Assembly (NCBI RefSeq): GCF_902806695.1
Contig: NZ_CADCXN010000102.1
Coordinates: forward strand, 40,064-104,063
DNA from: Candidatus Methylobacter favarea
GTDB taxonomy: Bacteria; Pseudomonadota; Gammaproteobacteria; Methylococcales; Methylomonadaceae
DNA: 64,000 nucleotides
Reading direction: 5' to 3'
Shown: positions 17,839-25,845 of the stretch, piece after piece
Position numbering within the stretch: position 1 is the first letter of the stretch
Layout: the number at the start of each line of letters is the position of its first letter
The notes under the pieces: model-generated
The model's input: the letters and a program-made list of their open reading frames with translations, nothing else
The model's database searches: none
Told to the model about the DNA's origin: nothing
Program-made: the position numbers and the translations under genes

Positions 17839-18330
17839 ATGCCGGACATTGATTGGGAAGGCATGTTCATGTTCAGCGCCTCGCCGCTGGAAATTATCAT
17901 TCGCGGAACGGTCGTATACTGGTTTTTATTCCTGGTTTTCCGGTTTGTAGTCAGGCGCGATGTGGGTTCGGTCGGTATCGCCGACGTACTGGTGCTGGTC
18001 ATTGTCGCCGATGCGGCGCAGAATGCCATGGCGGGCCAATACAAGTCGATTAGCGAAGGCTGTATTCTGGTTAGCACGATCGTATTCTGGAATTTTCTGC
18101 TTGACTGGCTAAGTTACCGTTATCCAAAGCTCGGGCGCCTGGCCCAATCCGGCATCCTTTGTTTAGTTAAAGACGGCAAGATGTTGCGGAAAAATATGCG
18201 TAAGGAAATGGTCACGGAAGAGGAATTGATGAGTAAAGTTCGCCAACAAGGCCTCGAAGACCTTAGCCAGGTGAGAGATGTTTATATGGAAGGTGACGGC
18301 ACGATCAGCGTCATCAAGCGGGAGCCGTGA
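17839..18330 (+). CDS. DUF421 (YetF-like) membrane protein
   Basis: A protein of 163 residues. Two or three N-terminal membrane helices (about 12-85; GTVVYWFLFLVFRFVVRRDVG and VGIADVLVLVIVADAAQNAM) are followed by a soluble YetF-like domain. The soluble part contains ILCLVKDGKMLRKNMRKE, EEELMSKVRQQG and VRDVYMEGDGTISVIKR. AAGGAG stands six bases before the ATG. Single-domain DUF421 proteins are common in stress-related loci; the role is unknown. Confidence 0.85.
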   Translation: MPDIDWEGMFMFSASPLEIIIRGTVVYWFLFLVFRFVVRRDVGSVGIADVLVLVIVADAAQNAMAGQYKSISEGCILVSTIVFWNFLLDWLSYRYPKLGRLAQSGILCLVKDGKMLRKNMRKEMVTEEELMSKVRQQGLEDLSQVRDVYMEGDGTISVIKREP

Positions 18331-18394
18331 AGTCTGCCGGTATATTGATCGGCATCCCTGCCGGGCATACTTTAATAGCCTTTAAATATTACCC

Positions 18395-19228
18395 TTAATC
18401 AGTGGTTGACACTGCCGCCGGTTGGTTAGGCATTGGGTTGGGAGATGTTTGCTCAGCCCATACCGCCATATGGGTAAGCGTCGCGGAGCCGATAATGGTC
18501 GCAAATGAGGCATCTGCGGCATCGCGTCCGGTGCCTATGCGCACCAGTCCTTCTACCGGCGCCATATGCGTGGCATCGAATAAATACCAGCGAGAACCCA
18601 GATAAGCTTCAAAAAATCCATGAAAATCCGGCGGCTGCAAAGACACGGCGTAGCCTGAAACATAACGGGCCGGAATGCATAAGGCCCGGCACAAGGCGAT
18701 GGCGAGATGCGCATAATCACGGCAGACGCCGGTGCGCTGTATTAATACGTCGCAGGCGCTGGTGCTTGGGCCGCTGCTGCCTGCCTGATAATCGAGATTG
18801 CTGTTGATCCAGTCGCAGATTGCACTAACCCTGCAAAAGCCGGGCTGGGCATTGCCGAACATCTGCAAGGCAAAATGGGCCAAACGGTCAGATTCGCAAT
18901 AACGGCTCGGGTTAAGGTAGGGCAATACGTCGATTGGCAATTGCGAGTAGCCAGCCTCGACAATCTGGGAAGTATCATTAATTGCAGGACGTAAATCCAC
19001 AGTCGCCCGATAGTTAAGTTGCAGTTCACACGGTTCTGCATAGAGCCGGTACACTTGAATATCTTCCATGCCGAGACTGCTAGCCTCGTATTGAATAGAG
19101 GGGTTTAACTGTAATGTTTCCTCGCTGATAGTCTGGAGGGGAGTTCTCGCCGCAGCGACATTAAACAGAAAGCTGGTGGGATTTGTGACCGAATATGTCA
19201 AGTCGCAGCCTACATGAATTGTTGTCAT
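18395..19228 (-). CDS. Transglutaminase-like cysteine peptidase family protein
   Basis: A protein of 277 residues. An N-terminal beta-rich domain (about 1-120) precedes a transglutaminase core. The catalytic Cys is in RTGVCRDYAHLAIALCRAL (about 170-190), the His in DFHGFFEAYLG and the Asp in WYLFDATHM. Relatives accompany proteasome-like Anbu proteases, and here the upstream gene, 47 bp away on the same strand, encodes such a protein. A cytoplasmic amide-bond enzyme acting with that protease is a reasonable inference. Confidence 0.85.
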   Translation of the reverse strand: MTTIHVGCDLTYSVTNPTSFLFNVAAARTPLQTISEETLQLNPSIQYEASSLGMEDIQVYRLYAEPCELQLNYRATVDLRPAINDTSQIVEAGYSQLPIDVLPYLNPSRYCESDRLAHFALQMFGNAQPGFCRVSAICDWINSNLDYQAGSSGPSTSACDVLIQRTGVCRDYAHLAIALCRALCIPARYVSGYAVSLQPPDFHGFFEAYLGSRWYLFDATHMAPVEGLVRIGTGRDAADASFATIIGSATLTHMAVWAEQTSPNPMPNQPAAVSTTD

Positions 19229-19275
19229 GATTGTTAACCTTTTCAGTATGATTAAGTAAGTCTAGCAGATACGGA

Positions 19276-20004
19276 TTAGCCTGATTTATCAGTAAACAGC
19301 GGCCTGCACCACTCCATCGGAAAATCATTGACCGCTGTTGATAAACGCTGTTTCCACCACTGGGCGACTTGAGCTAAATCTGCGGCTTCAAAGCGATGTT
19401 GTTGCAAGCCGTGGTTGTGGGCATTGAATACAAGAACATCAATCGGAAAATCAACATCCGTAACGCTGGTGCAGGTCGCATCAAAAGCAAGATAGGCGAG
19501 GGCAACCGCTTTTTCAAGACTGGCATCGGCATGCAGTAAGCGATCCAGAATCGGCTTGCCGTAAGGCGTCCGGCCGATAATAAAGTAAGGCGCATCAATG
19601 GAGGCTTCGACCCAATTGCCTTCCGGATAAATATAAAACAGCGTAGGTTCCTCATCACCTTTCAAGCGTCCGCCGATGATAGTATTCAGATTGAAATGCA
19701 GACCGCTTCCTCCGAGCGATGCCTCATCCTCCAGCCGTACCTTACGAAGCTGCTCACCGAAACAATTGGCAACTTTGTATAATCTGTCATATTGCGAGAC
19801 TTCCTGCGCCAGATGATCCTCAAAGTAAAGAATAGTTTTATCCCGCAAAGACCGGAGCCCGGAAGTCATTACGAAAATAGGCAGTCCGCCATGTTCAACA
19901 TACGATAACTTGCCTTTTTTCAAGCGCTCGTTGCCTTTGGTAATCTGTGTGTCGGCAAGCGCCACTAAGCCGTTATTTACCTTAATGCCAAGACAAAATG
20001 TCAT
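19276..20004 (-). CDS. Proteasome-type (Anbu-like) N-terminal-nucleophile protease
   Basis: About 242 residues. ATG 20004 gives MTFCLGIKVNNG, so removal of Met exposes Thr1, the Ntn nucleophile. An in-frame TTG four codons upstream would bury it and is rejected. Counting from Thr1, Asp17 (LALADTQ region) and Lys31 (KKGKLSY) fall near the proteasome Asp17 and Lys33 positions. A GGSGLHFNLNTIIGG segment follows in the middle. Anbu proteins form open-ring or helical self-compartmentalised assemblies. The usual partners alpha-E and ATP-grasp are absent; only the transglutaminase-like gene follows. Confidence 0.78.
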   Translation of the reverse strand: MTFCLGIKVNNGLVALADTQITKGNERLKKGKLSYVEHGGLPIFVMTSGLRSLRDKTILYFEDHLAQEVSQYDRLYKVANCFGEQLRKVRLEDEASLGGSGLHFNLNTIIGGRLKGDEEPTLFYIYPEGNWVEASIDAPYFIIGRTPYGKPILDRLLHADASLEKAVALAYLAFDATCTSVTDVDFPIDVLVFNAHNHGLQQHRFEAADLAQVAQWWKQRLSTAVNDFPMEWCRPLFTDKSG

Positions 20005-20220
20005 TTTAGATCCCAAGCTGAAAGCTGATTATGAAAGAATATAAAAAAGAACTTAGCACATTGATTAATCGTTTGTCTGGAATTATTGCACTAACCCGGG
20101 CATTTGCGCACCTGTAATCATCCGATTATCGGTAAGCTAAAAAACCTTTCGAAACTGGCTGCGTACCAGTTCGCCCCCAGCCTATAGCCGAGGCTTAACT
20201 ATACTGGCTCGAATTATCTG

Positions 20221-20238
20221 GTCTGTACGATAGGCCAC
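20221..20238 (+). promoter_or_regulatory. TCTGTACG-type motif, copy 2
   Basis: GTCTGTACGATAGGCCAC matches copy 1 in GTCTGTACGAT and ends with a similar GSCAC tail. It lies about 220 bp upstream of both divergent starts. Confidence 0.35.
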
Positions 20239-20359
20239 AAACTTTTACTCAGGATTTTAGCCGCTAGCTGTCAAAAATCCCAAACCACAGGCAGCTTTAA
20301 AAGCATTGCCTGAAAAGCAGACTTACAACCTTGGCTCGGCAGATGCGGGTTTTTAATGC

Positions 20360-20378
20360 GTGGGTTACCGTACAGACC
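20360..20378 (-). promoter_or_regulatory. TCTGTACG-type motif, copy 3 (inverted)
   Basis: On the minus strand this reads GGTCTGTACGGTAACCCAC. It is about 80 bp before the diguanylate cyclase start, and with copy 2 forms a convergent pair separated by about 120 bp. Confidence 0.35.
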
Positions 20379-20456
20379 CTATCACCGTCGATTCGTAATC
20401 TAATTAAAAATTGGCGGGCGCCCTGGAGCAGCCGCTTAAATCGTCAGGAATGAATA

Positions 20457-21227
20457 ATGGATAAATCTTATACCTATAATAAGCCGGATGAAAAGAGATC
20501 AGGATATGAAAACACTGCACAGGAATATTGGCCTCCGCACCATTGCCATAAAGACCTTGCCAATCTTGACCCAGCACCGCTGATGCGTTCAGAGCGGGCT
20601 GAACTCCTTGAAGCCATCGCCTCGGAACAAAGGCAGTTAAAAAATGCACAACGGCAAATTGAAATCCTTCAGGAAAAGAACGCCTGTCTTAAACAAAAAA
20701 TAATTCGCATCGCTAAAAAATATGCCGACACGCGCCGCTACGGAAGTCACGATGAATTAACCGGGCTGCCTACCCGTAGTTTTTTGCGGGAAAGGCTTAA
20801 GCAGACGATAGTTCTGGCTACCTGCCAACAACGGCAAGTTGGAATATTATTTATTGACCTTGACAAGTTTAAGAATGTTAATGACACCTGGGGCCATGCC
20901 GCAGGAGACAAGCTATTGCAGGAGGTAGCGCAGCGTTTGCGGGTTTGTATTCGTCATGGCGATACTGCCTGCCGGTATGGAGGGGATGAATTTGTAGTGC
21001 TGTTGCGGGATATTGATGGATACAAAACCGCCTTGGCGGTAGCCGAGAAAATCCGCACTTGTGTGGCGGGACCGTATGTCATCGAAGGCCATGTCCTCGA
21101 TCTTACCGTTAGCATTGGCACATCCGTAGTGCCGGCCGAGGGGCAAAATTGCGAGGATTTGATCAATCAGGCCGATATGGCTATGTATGTCGCCAAAGCG
21201 GAAAATTCCCGCGTAAATCCTGTTTAA
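20457..21227 (+). CDS. Diguanylate cyclase (soluble GGDEF protein)
   Basis: A protein of 256 residues. A coiled-coil helix (about 45-90, ELLEAIASEQRQLKNAQRQ) links to a GGDEF domain (about 95-250) with DELTGLPTR, DLDKFKNVNDTWGH and an intact RYGGDEFVV. An RHGD inhibitory site stands five residues before it, so product feedback is likely. No membrane helix is seen. AGGAATG precedes the ATG. It makes c-di-GMP from GTP; its input may be the N-terminal tail, which has no domain I recognise. Confidence 0.92.
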   Translation: MDKSYTYNKPDEKRSGYENTAQEYWPPHHCHKDLANLDPAPLMRSERAELLEAIASEQRQLKNAQRQIEILQEKNACLKQKIIRIAKKYADTRRYGSHDELTGLPTRSFLRERLKQTIVLATCQQRQVGILFIDLDKFKNVNDTWGHAAGDKLLQEVAQRLRVCIRHGDTACRYGGDEFVVLLRDIDGYKTALAVAEKIRTCVAGPYVIEGHVLDLTVSIGTSVVPAEGQNCEDLINQADMAMYVAKAENSRVNPV

Positions 21228-21300
21228 CGCGAAACTTAGATTCAGCCGATTCGCCTGTGTATGCGGAATAGCTTATATTTTTATTTAGACTGGAGTCCTT

Positions 21301-21873
21301 ATGTCTAAAAAACTTTCTCTTGCAAATATTCACTCCTTGCGCAAGCAGGCGCTCCATCATATCGATGAAGACGCCCTTGCTTTCAGCTATAACGCCGACC
21401 GGCAAAGAGTGTTGAAACTGCTGAATGATGCTCTTGCCGCTCAACTCCTGTGCGTATTGCGTTACCGCCGTCATTACTCTTTAAGCAAAGACGTGCAATT
21501 AAAAACTATCGCTGAGGAGTTCCTGGTCCATGCCAACGAGGAACAATGGCATGCCGATCAGCTTGCCGAACGCATAGCGCAGTTGGGCGGAGAACCTGAG
21601 CTGGCAACGGAAGCCATGATTATCACCGAGTGCAGTGCCCAAGCGCGGGAAGATGAATCTTTGGTAAGCATGCTTCAGGAAGATCTGCTGGCCGAACGAA
21701 ATTCTATTGCCAACTATCGCCGCCTCATCCACTCCGTCGGGGAGCGGGATTACCCTACCCGGCGCATGCTGGAAGGCATCCTGGTTCTGGAAGAAGAACA
21801 TGCGGATGAATTGGAGGAATTGCTGGAAAGCTTACCTGAAGAACTGAAAAAAGACACTTGGCGGGGCGATTAG
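21301..21873 (+). CDS. Ferritin-like (bacterioferritin/Dps-type) protein
   Basis: A protein of 190 residues forming a four-helix bundle. Iron-ligand-type residues appear in LLNDALAAQLLCVLRYRRHY, EFLVHANEEQWHADQLAERI, DLLAERNSIANYRRLI and LEGILVLEEEHADELEELL, the E...ExxH ...E...ExxH pattern of ferritin-like proteins. GGAG precedes the ATG. It likely stores iron or removes peroxide in the cytoplasm. It belongs to a run of stress proteins, each apparently with its own promoter. Confidence 0.85.
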   Translation: MSKKLSLANIHSLRKQALHHIDEDALAFSYNADRQRVLKLLNDALAAQLLCVLRYRRHYSLSKDVQLKTIAEEFLVHANEEQWHADQLAERIAQLGGEPELATEAMIITECSAQAREDESLVSMLQEDLLAERNSIANYRRLIHSVGERDYPTRRMLEGILVLEEEHADELEELLESLPEELKKDTWRGD

Positions 21874-22087
21874 ACAATTCTCGCAGATTAAAATAATTTC
21901 AAAAAAAATCTGAATCCGGGCAGTTAAGGGATGGACATCCAATGTGCGATACCGAACTGACTCGGGAAATTTTTTCCAGTAAATTATTGCTAACTTACAA
22001 AATAATGTTTTACACAACATTTGCAAATGTAAGCCAAAGTTCCTAAGTAGGCAAATACTATATAAATCATTTGAGGGGAGATGCATT

Positions 22088-22168
22088 ATGGGTAAATATT
22101 TTTTAGGCTGGCTGATGGGCGTGCCGGTGATTGTTTTGGTGATTATTTATTTGTTTTTTAACCATTAA
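22088..22168 (+). CDS. Small hydrophobic membrane protein, 26 residues
   Basis: ATG 22088 follows GAGGGGAG at good spacing and encodes a peptide starting MGKYFLGWLMGVPV. The remainder is a single membrane helix ending YLFFNH before TAA. A terminator-like hairpin follows at 22214. The strong ribosome site, one clean helix and own terminator make it more convincing than a chance ORF. I do not know a function. Confidence 0.55.
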   Translation: MGKYFLGWLMGVPVIVLVIIYLFFNH

Positions 22169-22213
22169 CTGCTCGATTCCGGTAATTCATGCGCAACTAT
22201 TTAAAATATGATT

Positions 22214-22254
22214 AATACCGGGGCGCCCTATTTAAGCGTTAAGCGGTATTTTTT
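22214..22254 (+). terminator. Rho-independent-type terminator after the 26-residue gene
   Basis: AATACCG (22214-22220) pairs with CGGTATT (22244-22250), followed by a run of T to 22254. The loop is long and may contain a second small stem. Confidence 0.55.
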
Positions 22255-22311
22255 AAATCCCCGTATTGAAAAAATTACCTGATCCTGTTTTATTTTTTAA
22301 AGGAAACCATT

Positions 22312-22572
22312 ATGGAAGCAACTGAAAAGAACATTAATGTCGATGAAACCGTTAATCGGCTCAGATCCGGAGCTCACGATACCGTGGACAAGGTAGCCGA
22401 TGCCACCTCCCAAGCCGCAGAAGTGCTGAACCAGAAAGGCGAGCAATTAAAAAATGCGGAGCAGCAGTTTGTAGAAAATTGCCGCGGCTACGTTCATGAA
22501 AATCCCGTAGCGTCGTTAGGCATTGCAGTAGGAGTGGGTTTTCTTTTAAGCCGTTTGATGAGCGGGCGTTAA
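22312..22572 (+). CDS. DUF883 (ElaB/YqjD-type) membrane-anchored protein
   Basis: A protein of 86 residues. An amphipathic helical N-terminus (HDTVDKVADATSQAAEVLNQKG) is followed by the family C-terminal anchor VHENPVASLGIAVGVGFLLSRLMSGR. E. coli YqjD and ElaB are stationary-phase inner-membrane proteins that bind ribosomes. AAAGGAAACC lies before the ATG. A 7-bp hairpin (GCCTCTA/TAGAGGC, 22603-22622) follows, without a T run. Confidence 0.88.
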   Translation: MEATEKNINVDETVNRLRSGAHDTVDKVADATSQAAEVLNQKGEQLKNAEQQFVENCRGYVHENPVASLGIAVGVGFLLSRLMSGR

Positions 22573-22780
22573 GGCGTGCTCTTGCCGGTGATTAAAGCGG
22601 GTGCCTCTAATTCGATAGAGGCCTTAGAGAGTCCCCGCCCCAACCTTGGCTTTGGGATGGATTTACGCTACCGTCAAGCGTTCACCATTTCAAACCAGGC
22701 GTTGAACTAGAAGTATAAGCCGGCAGGAAGGCCGTCCAGTTAGCTGGAAGAAAAACCTCACCCTATTAAGGAGATGATTT

Positions 22781-23191
22781 ATGTTTACACGATTATTGTT
22801 AGTTATGTTCACTATAACGGGCAGTTTACCCCTGCTAACGGGCACTGTTCAGGCCGGTCAGGAGAGCCCAATCTATTTGGCCGCGGGCGAATCGGCACTG
22901 GAAAATACCGAGCGCAATGTGCGCGACAGGGGGGACGCTACTTTAACCCCTGAAGATCAAAAGGAAACGAAAAGCGATGTCAGAATCACGGCTAAAATAC
23001 GTAAAGCTGTGGTCAAAAATAAATCGCTATCGGTCAATGCGCAGAATGCAAAAATCATTACCCGTAACGGAATCGTATGGTTGCGCGGGCCTGTTGAAAG
23101 TGAAGCCGAAAGTATGAAACTGCAACAAATCGCCAAGAAAACGCGGGGCGTAACCGACGTAATTAATCAACTTGAAATTAAAGCGCCTTAA
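22781..23191 (+). CDS. Periplasmic BON-domain protein
   Basis: A protein of 136 residues with a cleavable signal peptide (about 1-25, ending GTVQA). A spacer rich in charged residues precedes one BON domain (about 65-134; SDVRITAKIRKAVVKNKSL, NGIVWLRGPVESEAE, TRGVTDVINQLEI). BON proteins of the OsmY type bind phospholipid and guard the envelope under osmotic stress. AAGGAG precedes the ATG. The next gene starts 17 bp downstream, so the two form an operon. Confidence 0.88.
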   Translation: MFTRLLLVMFTITGSLPLLTGTVQAGQESPIYLAAGESALENTERNVRDRGDATLTPEDQKETKSDVRITAKIRKAVVKNKSLSVNAQNAKIITRNGIVWLRGPVESEAESMKLQQIAKKTRGVTDVINQLEIKAP

Positions 23192-23208
23192 CAGCGCAGG
23201 AGAATGTT

Positions 23209-23724
23209 ATGACTAAAGCAGTTTTTTGTATTGCCCAAAATATCGATCAGGCAGAGATCATTGTTAATGACCTGAAGACAAGCGGTTTTTCAAATAACGA
23301 TATATCGGTGCTGTTTCCAGACAAATCCACGACCAAGGATTTTGCTCATGAAAAGAACACCAAGGCCCCCGAAGGCGCTGCCGTGGGCGGCACAGTAGGT
23401 ATAGGCACGGGCGCTGTGCTGGGCTGGCTGGCGGGTATTGGTAGTCTGGCTATTCCGGGCGTCGGTCCCTTCATTGCCGCAGGGCCCATTATGGGCGCAT
23501 TAAGCGGTGCGGCAGTAGGCGCGGCCGCCGGAAGCTTGACCGGAGCGTTAATCGGGCTGGGTATTCCTGAATATGAAGCCAAACGCTACGAAGGTAAAAT
23601 CCGGGGTGGAAGCGCCTTGATTTCTGTACACACAGCAAGCAGCGAAGACCGGAGTAAGGCGAAAGCCATCTTCGAGCGGGCTCATGCAGACGATATTTCA
23701 ACGACCGAGGAAACCTCAGTCTAA
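23209..23724 (+). CDS. GS17M-like general stress protein with Gly/Ala-rich hairpin
   Basis: A protein of 171 residues. The N-terminal ferredoxin-like half (AVFCIAQNIDQAEIIVNDL, FSNNDISVLFPDK) is followed by a Gly/Ala-rich hydrophobic hairpin (about 60-120) and a second half (GIPEYEAKRYEGKIRGG, ALISVHTA). This matches the DUF1269/GS17M-like family found in stress loci. It is predicted to be membrane-associated. AGGAG lies before the ATG. Confidence 0.75.
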   Translation: MTKAVFCIAQNIDQAEIIVNDLKTSGFSNNDISVLFPDKSTTKDFAHEKNTKAPEGAAVGGTVGIGTGAVLGWLAGIGSLAIPGVGPFIAAGPIMGALSGAAVGAAAGSLTGALIGLGIPEYEAKRYEGKIRGGSALISVHTASSEDRSKAKAIFERAHADDISTTEETSV

Positions 23725-23780
23725 TTTAGAGTCCATCATGCTATGGCATGTAATAACGAAACAAGCACAGGAGGTTTATC

Positions 23781-24221
23781 ATGCATATTGAAACACTCAA
23801 TAAATTGCTGAAAGATGAATTATCATCAGTTGAAACCTATCAGCAGGTTCTGGAGAAAATTCAGGAAGATGCAACACTCGGCGATGCAGCGTATATAACG
23901 CCGATTTATGAAGAGCATAAAGAAGCCGCGGCCAGCCTGCAAGGGCAAATCCGTAATCTGGGAGGAACTCCGTCTGAGGATTCGGGGGCTTGGGGCACAT
24001 GGGCGGAAATAGTTCAGGGAGGCGCCAACATGCTCGGTAAAGGCGCGGCCTTAAAAGCCTTGCAGGAAGGAGAAAAAAGCGGTGCCGAAGATTATGAGGA
24101 AGCGTTGCAGGAAAGCGATCTGCCTGAGGAAGCCCGCTCTCTGATTCAAACAAAATTGCTGCCGGCCCAGCAATCGCATATACGCACTTTGGAGCGGCTT
24201 CTGGATGTGGCAGCTGCCTAG
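23781..24221 (+). CDS. DUF2383 (PA2169-like) ferritin-like helical protein
   Basis: A protein of 146 residues, all helical. LNKLLKDELSSVETYQQVLEK opens it, EEHKEAAASLQGQIRNLGG lies mid-protein and GEKSGAEDYEEALQ near the end, the E...ExxK/H arrangement of the DUF2383 family. AGGAGG precedes the ATG. It closes the stress run, and a strong terminator follows. Confidence 0.85.
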   Translation: MHIETLNKLLKDELSSVETYQQVLEKIQEDATLGDAAYITPIYEEHKEAAASLQGQIRNLGGTPSEDSGAWGTWAEIVQGGANMLGKGAALKALQEGEKSGAEDYEEALQESDLPEEARSLIQTKLLPAQQSHIRTLERLLDVAAA

Positions 24222-24252
24222 CTTTTCCCGACCGCGGAATAGCGTTTTAAAT

Positions 24253-24292
24253 AAAAACAGCGCGAGCCCTTGCTGGTCCGCGCTGTTTTTTA
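24253..24292 (+). terminator. Strong Rho-independent terminator
   Basis: AAAAACAGCGCG (24253-24264) pairs perfectly with CGCGCTGTTTTT (24279-24290) across a 14-base loop, with A and T tracts on the two sides. It ends the DUF2383 transcript and could act in both directions. Confidence 0.9.
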
Positions 24293-24491
24293 TTCAGCCA
24301 GTCACAGCCTCATCTCGATGTCAATCCCAAGACTTACGGCATGTTAATTAACAGGCCGGCTCAGCCAGTTTGAAAGAAATTAGCTGAAACTATTAAAGCC
24401 GGTGAGAAGGGCTCTTAAGTTTAATAAAATCGGCTATTAATAAACTTTTCACTAACGGCTATAGAGATTTGATAGCCTCTATAACATTCCT

Positions 24492-24532
24492 TAAAACAAA
24501 CAGTAGATTATAAATTGATACTGTCTGTTTTA
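24492..24532. promoter_or_regulatory. 14-bp inverted repeat upstream of egtB (operator candidate)
   Basis: TAAAACAAACAGTA (24492-24505) and TACTGTCTGTTTTA (24519-24532) are inverted arms with one mismatch and a 13-base AT-rich spacer, ending 41 bp before the egtB start. The size and position suit a dimeric repressor or activator overlapping the promoter. The rest of 24293-24573 shows nothing else. Confidence 0.5.
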
Positions 24533-24573
24533 CGGCGTCAATCCACGCTAAAGACAAAGGCTAAATAAAAAAA

Positions 24574-25845
24574 ATGTCAGCCATGCTACAAGAAAATCCA
24601 GCCGGCCTCATGACTTCCCGGCAGGAACTGATTGCCTCCTACCAACGTATCCGCGATGCCAGCGCCGCGATTTGCCGGCCGCTGAACAGGGATGATTACC
24701 AGATTCAAAGCATTGCCGAGACCAGTCCGCCCAAATGGCATCTGGCTCATGTCACTTGGTTTTTTGAAACCTTTGTGCTGCAGGATTTTCTGCCCGGTTA
24801 CCGGCCTTTCAATCCGGCATACGGCTATCTGTTCAATTCCTATTATCAAACGGTCGGCAAAATGCACGAGCGCGCCAGGCGCGGCTTATTGTCCCGTCCG
24901 ACTGTTGAACAGGTTTACCATTATCGCGCCGACGTCGATAAGCGCATGCTCGATTTACTTTCCGGGATTGATGAAAGCCGGTGGCAGAATATGGCTTCAC
25001 GGGTCATCCTGGGCTTGCACCATGAGCAGCAGCATCAGGAGTTGCTATATATGGATATTAAACATAACTTGTGGAGCAATCCCGAGCGGCCGGCATATCT
25101 AAAGCGGCACCGGCAAGATATTGAAAGACCTTGCGGATTAAAATGGGAGCAGCGCCAGGGCGGCCTGGTGACTATCGGGCTTGAGGCGGCCGGCTTTGCT
25201 TTTGATAACGAGCGGCCCAGGCACAATATCTGGCTGGAACCGCACCGCTTGAGCTCCCGGCTTGTCAGCAATGCCGAATACCTCGATTTTATCGAAGACG
25301 GCGGCTACAAGCGCCCTGAACTGTGGCTGTCGGACGGCTGGAGCCATATCCTCAGCCATCAATGGAAGTCGCCGCTTTATTGGCAAAAGCATGAAAATCA
25401 ATGGCATGAATTTACGTTATATGGACTGGAAATGCTAAATCCGGCCGCCCCGGTTGCGCATGTCAGTTATTATGAAGCGGATGCGTTCGCGCATTGGGCC
25501 GGAAAAAGGCTGCCCCTGGAAGCCGAACTGGAAAGAAAACTGCTGGAGCTGCCGCTAAAAGGCCACTTCAGCGATAGCGGGGTTTTTCACCCTCAACCCG
25601 GAGAAGGGCAGTTTTACGGCGCATTATGGGAATGGACTGCCTCGCCTTATGTGGCTTATCCGCGCTTTAAACCCCTGCCGGGCAGCATGGGTGAATACAA
25701 CGGCAAATTCATGTGCAACCAATGGGTATTGCGCGGCGGCTCCTGCATCACGCAGCCGGATCATATCCGCCCGACCTACCGTAACTTTTTCTACCCGCAT
25801 GATCGCTGGCAATTTGCCGGCATCCGTCTGGCTGAGGACTTATGA
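24574..25845 (+). CDS. egtB: Ergothioneine synthase EgtB (iron-dependent sulfoxide synthase)
   Basis: A protein of 423 residues. The N-terminal DinB_2 domain (about 15-165) carries the iron-ligand histidines in PPKWHLAHVTWFFE (about 56-59) and LGLHHEQQHQELL. The C-terminal formylglycine-enzyme-like domain (about 190-420) contains VSYYEADAFAHWAGKRLP, LWEWTASPY, VLRGGSC and FFYPHDRWQFAGIRLAED. EgtB joins hercynine to a thiol donor with O2. It overlaps egtD by four bases (ATGA). No gamma-glutamylcysteine synthetase (egtA) or amidase (egtC) gene is adjacent, so the donor may be cysteine or glutathione pathway-derived. Confidence 0.92.
   Translation: MSAMLQENPAGLMTSRQELIASYQRIRDASAAICRPLNRDDYQIQSIAETSPPKWHLAHVTWFFETFVLQDFLPGYRPFNPAYGYLFNSYYQTVGKMHERARRGLLSRPTVEQVYHYRADVDKRMLDLLSGIDESRWQNMASRVILGLHHEQQHQELLYMDIKHNLWSNPERPAYLKRHRQDIERPCGLKWEQRQGGLVTIGLEAAGFAFDNERPRHNIWLEPHRLSSRLVSNAEYLDFIEDGGYKRPELWLSDGWSHILSHQWKSPLYWQKHENQWHEFTLYGLEMLNPAAPVAHVSYYEADAFAHWAGKRLPLEAELERKLLELPLKGHFSDSGVFHPQPGEGQFYGALWEWTASPYVAYPRFKPLPGSMGEYNGKFMCNQWVLRGGSCITQPDHIRPTYRNFFYPHDRWQFAGIRLAEDL

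Larger units (their letters stand above)
20005..20456. other. Divergent intergenic region, 452 bp
   Basis: This is the promoter region for the leftward protease gene and the rightward diguanylate cyclase. It holds two copies of the GTCTGTACG motif, listed separately. I see no ORF. Confidence 0.5.
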
